A DNA stretch of 9,826 nt, taken from the NCBI GenBank assembly GCA_018814465.1, contig JAHIZR010000104.1:1-9826 (forward strand), in the 5' to 3' direction. This document shows, in pieces, positions 5,396 through 9,826 of the stretch. A program made the translations under genes and the position numbers. The notes under the pieces were generated by a model. The model did not search any database and was not told the origin of the DNA. It saw only the letters and a list, made by a program, of their open reading frames with translations. This DNA is from a bacterium. Its GTDB lineage: Bacteria; Electryoneota; RPQS01. Every line of letters begins with the position of its first letter. Position 1 is the first letter of the stretch.

Positions 5396-7483
5396 CTATG
5401 CAGTCGCTGAAACTTCGCGGCGTCCGATCCTGCCGATAAGCATTTCCGCAATAAGCATAGTGAGTGCAAGATAAAGACAGAGCTTCCAAAGCTCGCGTCC
5501 GAATCTGCCCTCATTGATCGCAATCTTTACATCAGCACCTTGACCAAGTTCGGTTAGCTTACCGCCAAGAGATGCCTTATAAAGGTTTTCCGGCGCAGGC
5601 AAGATATTGGATTCACTTGCGGGAGTATTGACAGCGAGCACACCGAGTCTTCTGCTGCCCTGCCATAGATCATAAGTTCCCGGATCGCTGAGGGCGGGTA
5701 CCTTCAAAGCAAAGCCCGTTGTGCCGGATTCCAGAGCGAGTGTTGCTGACCATTCATTCCGTCTAATCTCATAGTTCTCACTGCCTGGTCTCCCCGCAAA
5801 TGAGAGTTGCGAGGCTTCACCGGCAGTCAGTTGATACTCTTCTCCGGAGGTGCCGATGCCGGATAAATAAGCCGAACCGCTGACGAGCAGCGGCGGAAAA
5901 ATCCCTGACCGAAATAGCGACGACCATTCCGGATCGGGTGAGCTGAGCAGCAGAATCGCCCGCCCTTTTCCGGCTCGCGTTTCCAGCATAAACGGAGTGT
6001 CATTAGAGAAAGTGATGACATTGACAGCGGTTCCGGAACCGGTCGTCGTAACAAGGCGATTGAATTCAGGTGAAACAACAGAGGGCTCTTCTTCAAACAA
6101 GCCTTCAAACAGCGGGTGACTTAAATCTGTCTTTCCCCATTGGTAGGGCGTGGATTCCGCCTCGACAGTCTCGACTAAACCGGGCAGACCGAGACTTGCC
6201 ATCCATCCGGCATGCGCGCGCAAATCGAATGAAGGACCGGGGATAACCAGTACGCCTTTGCCGGACTCAACGAATTCGCGAATTCTGCTTTCGAATCCGA
6301 TGCCGAATTCCGGTGAATCCACGATGATGATCACATCGACACCGCTCCAATCGGCGGTCTCGAATTCGGCTGGCAAAAGCTTCTGAACCTGAACGAATGC
6401 ATCCGGATCTGAGGTCGGATTCATCGCTAATCCGGTCAACTGTTTTGCCGGTCCCTCCGCGCCGACGAGAGCAACCTGCAGGCGGGGCGGAACACGCAGA
6501 ACGAATTCCCGCTTGTCATCGGCGGCAAAGTCGTCAGGATCTTCGATACGGACATAACCCGTTTGGCTTCCCGGTTCTTCAGGCACGAACTTGATGCGGT
6601 ATTCCTGCTGCCGTCCGGCTTGCAGGGAAACTCGAGTCTGCGCGACGCGGCGACCGCTCACATAAACACTCACGATTCTCTCTTCCGCCGGAACGCTACC
6701 GGAGTTATAAGCTTGAAATGCCAATTCGACGGGTCTCCCCGGAGTAATCAATCTCGAAGTAATGCGAGCATTAACAATGCCCATATTCCGGCGCGAATCA
6801 TCTCTCGTCGGAATCAGGAACAAGCGCACATCATCCGGCAGCAGTTCAAGCTCGGGCATCTCCTCCGGCCATGCGCTGCCGCTGAAGTCGGAAAGGACAT
6901 AGACTTCTTTGTGAAGGTTCTGTGACGCGCCAAGGATTCTTCTGGCCGACTGCAGAGCATTGACAAGATCGCCGCCTTGATAAGTTGCTTCGGCATCAAC
7001 GATTGCCTCGCGAACTAAGGCGATATGCGTAGTCGGTGATTCCGGGAACAGCGTAGGCTTCGGATCAGCCCATACGATTTGAATTTCGTCATTGTCGCCC
7101 ATGGACGCCAGGATTTCCTGCGCGCGTGTCTGCACATCCCGGAATCGTGTGCCTGATGAAGTCTCGGTTTGCATGGAAGCCGAACGGTCAAGAATCAGCA
7201 CAACGGTTGATTTCGCTTCGACGCCGGGCAGAATTCCCGCCGTCGAACGAATGACAGGACGAGTCAGCGCCAAGACCAGAAACAGCACAGCCAGCGTGCG
7301 CAGCAGCAACAGAATGATCTGACGGATTTTCACCTGCCGCATCTTCTGCCGCTGCATCTCCTTCAGGAAACGCAAGGTTGGAAAATCCACCTGCTTGAAT
7401 CGTTGTCGATTGAGCAGGTGGATCAAGATCGGTATCAGGCCCAGAGAAAGCGCGGCCAGCAGCGCGGTATTAAGAAAGGTCAT
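5396..7483 (-). CDS. BatA-type VWA-domain membrane protein
   Basis: The 695-aa protein begins with a BatA/aerotolerance N-terminal domain: a first membrane helix (about 3-24) followed by IHLLNRQRFKQVDFPTLRFL, then a second helix (57-77) ending in LALTRPVI. A von Willebrand A domain follows, with the MIDAS motif D99-x-S101-x-S103 (LDRSASM). Next come a beta-sandwich, CARDB-like stretch (about 230-320) and a flavodoxin/class I glutamine amidotransferase-like region (about 335-540, containing VDVIIIVDSPEFG and GKGVLVIPGP). A final membrane helix lies at 665-683. This long architecture is common in FCB and Planctomycetes-type bacteria, usually near MoxR ATPase and DUF58 genes, which are absent here. 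Its role is not established; family members are tied to envelope or metal-dependent protein-complex functions. ATG 7483 overlaps the gmhA TGA (ATGA) and has no Shine-Dalgarno, so translation is probably coupled to gmhA. Confidence 0.9.
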   Translation of the reverse strand: MTFLNTALLAALSLGLIPILIHLLNRQRFKQVDFPTLRFLKEMQRQKMRQVKIRQIILLLLRTLAVLFLVLALTRPVIRSTAGILPGVEAKSTVVLILDRSASMQTETSSGTRFRDVQTRAQEILASMGDNDEIQIVWADPKPTLFPESPTTHIALVREAIVDAEATYQGGDLVNALQSARRILGASQNLHKEVYVLSDFSGSAWPEEMPELELLPDDVRLFLIPTRDDSRRNMGIVNARITSRLITPGRPVELAFQAYNSGSVPAEERIVSVYVSGRRVAQTRVSLQAGRQQEYRIKFVPEEPGSQTGYVRIEDPDDFAADDKREFVLRVPPRLQVALVGAEGPAKQLTGLAMNPTSDPDAFVQVQKLLPAEFETADWSGVDVIIIVDSPEFGIGFESRIREFVESGKGVLVIPGPSFDLRAHAGWMASLGLPGLVETVEAESTPYQWGKTDLSHPLFEGLFEEEPSVVSPEFNRLVTTTGSGTAVNVITFSNDTPFMLETRAGKGRAILLLSSPDPEWSSLFRSGIFPPLLVSGSAYLSGIGTSGEEYQLTAGEASQLSFAGRPGSENYEIRRNEWSATLALESGTTGFALKVPALSDPGTYDLWQGSRRLGVLAVNTPASESNILPAPENLYKASLGGKLTELGQGADVKIAINEGRFGRELWKLCLYLALTMLIAEMLIGRIGRREVSATA

Positions 7484-8130
7484 GCGGTCGGGTGGTTGGT
7501 TTGCAAATGATTTCTGGAACCGATATCATCAGGGGCAAAAAGCATATCTTCGACTAATTCGACCAGCATATGCCCGCAGATAAGATGCGCTTCTTGTACT
7601 CGTTGCCCTGAGGGGGATGGGATGTGCAGGACATGATCCGACAATGGATCTAACGGAGTTTCCTTCTCACCGACAAAGGAAATGACTGTCCCGGATAACC
7701 TCTTTGCCGCATGCGCGGCATTGATCAGATTGGGAGACTTGCCGGAGGTGGAAAGCATTATCAGCACGTCGCCGGGCTGCATGAGAGCTTCAATCTGCCG
7801 TGAGAAAACATGATCGAATCCATAGTCGTTAGAACAGGCGGTGAGCAGGCTCGTATCCGTCGTGAGCGCAAGCGCCGCTAATGCCCGGCGATCCCGTTGC
7901 GCGGTCAACCGCACTGCGAATTCAGTGGCGAAGTGCTGGCTTTCCGCGGCAGAACCTCCGTTACCGCAGAACAGAAGCTTGCCTCCGAGTTTCAGAGCTC
8001 GCGCGCACCGCTCGGCGATGGCAACAATATCGGTGAAACAAGAAGAGGCCATCTTGCTGTGCATTTCAGCGGCTTCGTTGATTGCCTGCTGAAGTTTATC
8101 AACTCCGGGGACAAGCCGGATATCGTTCAT
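7480..8130 (-). CDS. gmhA: Sedoheptulose-7-phosphate isomerase (phosphoheptose isomerase), SIS domain
   Basis: GmhA converts sedoheptulose 7-phosphate to D-glycero-D-manno-heptose 7-phosphate, the first step of ADP-heptose synthesis for the LPS inner core. The 216-aa SIS-domain protein shows FCGNGGSAAESQHFATEF (residues 54-71), with His66 and Glu70 in the positions of the zinc-binding His and catalytic Glu of E. coli GmhA. It also has CSNDYGFDHVFSRQ (99-112), the phosphosugar loop STSGKSPN (127-134) and QEAHLICGH (179-187), with His182 matching the catalytic His. The GNGGS and NDYGF motifs favour GmhA over other SIS proteins such as KpsF or GlmS domains; a DiaA-like role is the main alternative. 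The start is ATG 8130 with GGAAGA (8136-8141) 6 nt upstream. It lies 36 nt after alaS and overlaps the next gene by 4 nt. No hldE or other heptose gene is in the window. Confidence 0.9.
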   Translation of the reverse strand: MNDIRLVPGVDKLQQAINEAAEMHSKMASSCFTDIVAIAERCARALKLGGKLLFCGNGGSAAESQHFATEFAVRLTAQRDRRALAALALTTDTSLLTACSNDYGFDHVFSRQIEALMQPGDVLIMLSTSGKSPNLINAAHAAKRLSGTVISFVGEKETPLDPLSDHVLHIPSPSGQRVQEAHLICGHMLVELVEDMLFAPDDIGSRNHLQTNHPTA

Positions 8131-8135
8131 GATTG

Positions 8136-8141
8136 TCTTCC
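8136..8141 (-). promoter_or_regulatory. Ribosome binding site GGAAGA for gmhA
   Basis: Read on the minus strand, GGAAGA sits 5 nt upstream of ATG 8130 in the 36-nt alaS-gmhA gap. No hairpin or promoter-like pair of boxes is evident in that gap, consistent with readthrough from alaS. Confidence 0.6.
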
Positions 8142-8166
8142 GTTAAAAGCGAGTTTATAGACCGGC

Positions 8167-9826
8167 TTATGAAAGCTTCTCTGTAAATGATTGCACGACA
8201 TCCTTCGCATCCTGAAGTGCCTGTGGAATGCCGTCGATGTTTTTACCGCCTGCGGTTGCTAAGTGCGGACGTCCGCCACCGCCGCCCTGCAATCGTTTCC
8301 CTAACTCTTTAACGATGGGCACTGCATCCATGCCGCGCTTCACTAAGTCGGGCGTGACGACGACAACCAGCGTCGGCTTTTCGCTGATTACTGCGGCCAG
8401 CACGCCGACACCCGAGCCTAATCCATCGCGGATGGAATCGCCCATCTCTTTCAGTTGATCGAGGCTTTCGGCTTCCACCTGTGAAGCGATCATGCGAATG
8501 CCGTTGACTTCGATCGCATCTCTGGTCAGCGATCCCATTTCGGCTGAAGCGGTTTCCGACTTTAAACGCTCCAATTCCTTCTGGAGCTTTTTCTTTTCCG
8601 CTTCCGCCTGTTCCAGCGCATCGTTCAGCTTTGCCTGTTTCTCATACAGGTATTGCCGCGCGGCCTCGCCGGCTAAAGCTTCGATCCGGCGAACGCCGGC
8701 GGCGACAGATGATTCCGAGCGAATCACGAACAGGCCGATATCTCCTGTTCTTTTTACATGACAACCGCCGCATAGTTCCCGCGAAATGACGTTATCGCCC
8801 TCGCCGATTTCTATCATCCGGACTTTATCGCCGTATTTCTCGCCGAACAGCGCCATCGCGCCTCGCGCCTGCGCCTCCTTCAGCGAGGTTTCGATCGGAT
8901 TAACGGAGTAGTTATCGCGAATCCAGCCGTTGACCAACTTCTCGATTTCAGCCAGCTCGCCATCAGTGGGCTTGGTGAAGTGAGTATAATCGAACCGCAG
9001 ATGATCCGGCGCCACCAGCGATCCTGACTGATGCACATGATCGCCTAAGACCGTGCGCAATGCCTTCTGGAGAAGATGAGTGGAAGTATGATTATATTGA
9101 GTGGGGATGCGGTGCTCTGATGATACGCGAAGTGTGGCAGGATACTCAATTGAGGGTTTCAACCGTTGTACGGCATCTGAAGCCGACGAGACCGCAGTGT
9201 GAATAATTGCCTCACCAACTCGTTTAGAGTCAATTACGTCGGCTTGAAGTGGTGAGTTCGTTGTTGTTATAAAAGTCATCTCGCCCACATCAGATACCTG
9301 ACCGCCCGATTCCGGATAGAAGGGGGTTCTGTCCGAAAGGAATCGAATCTCTCTCTTATCTGAATCAACACTTAACAACTTGATTCTCGATTCTGTTTCC
9401 AGACTATTGTAGCCGACAAATTCGGTTACTGCTGCTTCGTCGAGCGTGATGCCTTCGATCGACTCATGCGCAAAGCTCCCCGCCGCTCTTGCCCTTTGCC
9501 TTTGTCCCTCCATCGCCTGCTCGAATCCTTCCACATCCACTGTCAAACCCTGTTCGCGCGCCATCTGCTGCGTCAGATCAAGATGGAATCCGAATGTGTC
9601 ATAGAGTTTGAAGGCTTCATCGCCCGGTAGAACCTTCACACCGCTCTTTTTAAGCGACTCAACAACTCGCTCGAACTCTTCCAATCCGCGATCCAGCGTC
9701 TTCCCGAATCCGGTTTCCTCCGCTTCGATCACACGCGAGATATGCACATGCCGGTCTTTGATTTCGGGAAACTGCTCGGCCATGATATCAATCACAACCG
9801 GAACCAGCTTGTAGATAAACGGATCA
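8167..9826 (-). CDS. alaS: Alanine-tRNA ligase, C-terminal part (5' end outside window)
   Basis: AlaRS charges tRNA-Ala and removes mischarged Ser or Gly. The frame is open to the right edge (DPFIYKLVPVV... at the border), so 552 C-terminal residues are visible of a family usually ~870 aa; the aminoacylation core is missing from view. In order the visible part contains the end of the tRNA-recognition region (LYDTFGFHLDLT, about 75-85), the editing-domain motif RTPFYPESGGQVSD (about 166-179), HTSTH (His246/His250) and ELCGGCH (Cys352/His356), which together form the editing zinc site. A Lys/Glu-rich coiled coil follows (about 393-427), and a C-terminal DHHA1 domain with GGGGGRPHLATAGG completes it. 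CGGCH replaces the commoner CGGTH but keeps both zinc ligands. An internal GTG or ATG near 9783-9795 should not be taken as the start. It is the first visible gene of the minus-strand cluster, followed by gmhA. Confidence 0.97.
   Translation of the reverse strand, partial: DPFIYKLVPVVIDIMAEQFPEIKDRHVHISRVIEAEETGFGKTLDRGLEEFERVVESLKKSGVKVLPGDEAFKLYDTFGFHLDLTQQMAREQGLTVDVEGFEQAMEGQRQRARAAGSFAHESIEGITLDEAAVTEFVGYNSLETESRIKLLSVDSDKREIRFLSDRTPFYPESGGQVSDVGEMTFITTTNSPLQADVIDSKRVGEAIIHTAVSSASDAVQRLKPSIEYPATLRVSSEHRIPTQYNHTSTHLLQKALRTVLGDHVHQSGSLVAPDHLRFDYTHFTKPTDGELAEIEKLVNGWIRDNYSVNPIETSLKEAQARGAMALFGEKYGDKVRMIEIGEGDNVISRELCGGCHVKRTGDIGLFVIRSESSVAAGVRRIEALAGEAARQYLYEKQAKLNDALEQAEAEKKKLQKELERLKSETASAEMGSLTRDAIEVNGIRMIASQVEAESLDQLKEMGDSIRDGLGSGVGVLAAVISEKPTLVVVVTPDLVKRGMDAVPIVKELGKRLQGGGGGRPHLATAGGKNIDGIPQALQDAKDVVQSFTEKLS

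Noticed and set aside
1..9826. CRISPR array, tRNA, rRNA, transposon, phage gene or attachment site
   Set aside because: No spaced direct repeats, cloverleaf, terminal inverted repeats or mobile-element proteins were seen. The window is gene-dense and no gap exceeds about 50 bp.

Overview
The window (about 9.8 kb, GC close to 50%) looks like chromosomal DNA from a diderm, probably uncultured, bacterium. Two clues point to the Fibrobacteres-Chlorobi-Bacteroidetes (FCB) superphylum or a neighbouring candidate phylum: a secreted protein with a C-terminal YPNPFN-type sorting/FlgD-like domain, and a large BatA-type VWA membrane protein. A GmhA-type heptose-phosphate isomerase suggests a lipopolysaccharide-bearing outer membrane. 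The phylum is an inference; no rRNA or tRNA is present to settle it.

The left half (2-5348) is a compact plus-strand cluster. In order it holds the 3' part of an Slt70-like lytic transglycosylase, selD, a 99-aa two-helix membrane protein, asd (aspartate-semialdehyde dehydrogenase) and a secreted beta-rich protein with an Asp-box and a sorting domain. Gaps are 8 and 31 nt, then two 4-nt stop/start overlaps, so the genes are probably co-transcribed and partly translationally coupled. The right half (5396-9826) is a minus-strand cluster reading alaS (5' end outside the window), gmhA, then a BatA/VWA membrane protein. The two clusters converge on a perfect 12-bp hairpin at 5348-5376, which probably terminates both.

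The most notable feature is selD. A naive reading starts it at 1585, but the same frame is open from ATG 1516 except for one TGA at 1573-1575. That TGA sits exactly where SelD enzymes carry their catalytic Cys or Sec. A hairpin with a GGU loop begins 12 nt after the TGA, with the loop 20 nt after it, as expected for a bacterial SECIS element. SelD is therefore very likely itself a selenoprotein of 348 aa. The organism should then encode SelA, SelB and tRNA-Sec elsewhere. TGA is used as an ordinary stop by several neighbouring genes, so genome-wide recoding is not the explanation.

The remaining genes are housekeeping or envelope functions: peptidoglycan turnover, the diaminopimelate/lysine/threonine pathway, LPS heptose synthesis, alanine tRNA charging and envelope VWA proteins. 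I see no mobile element, CRISPR array, phage gene or RNA gene.
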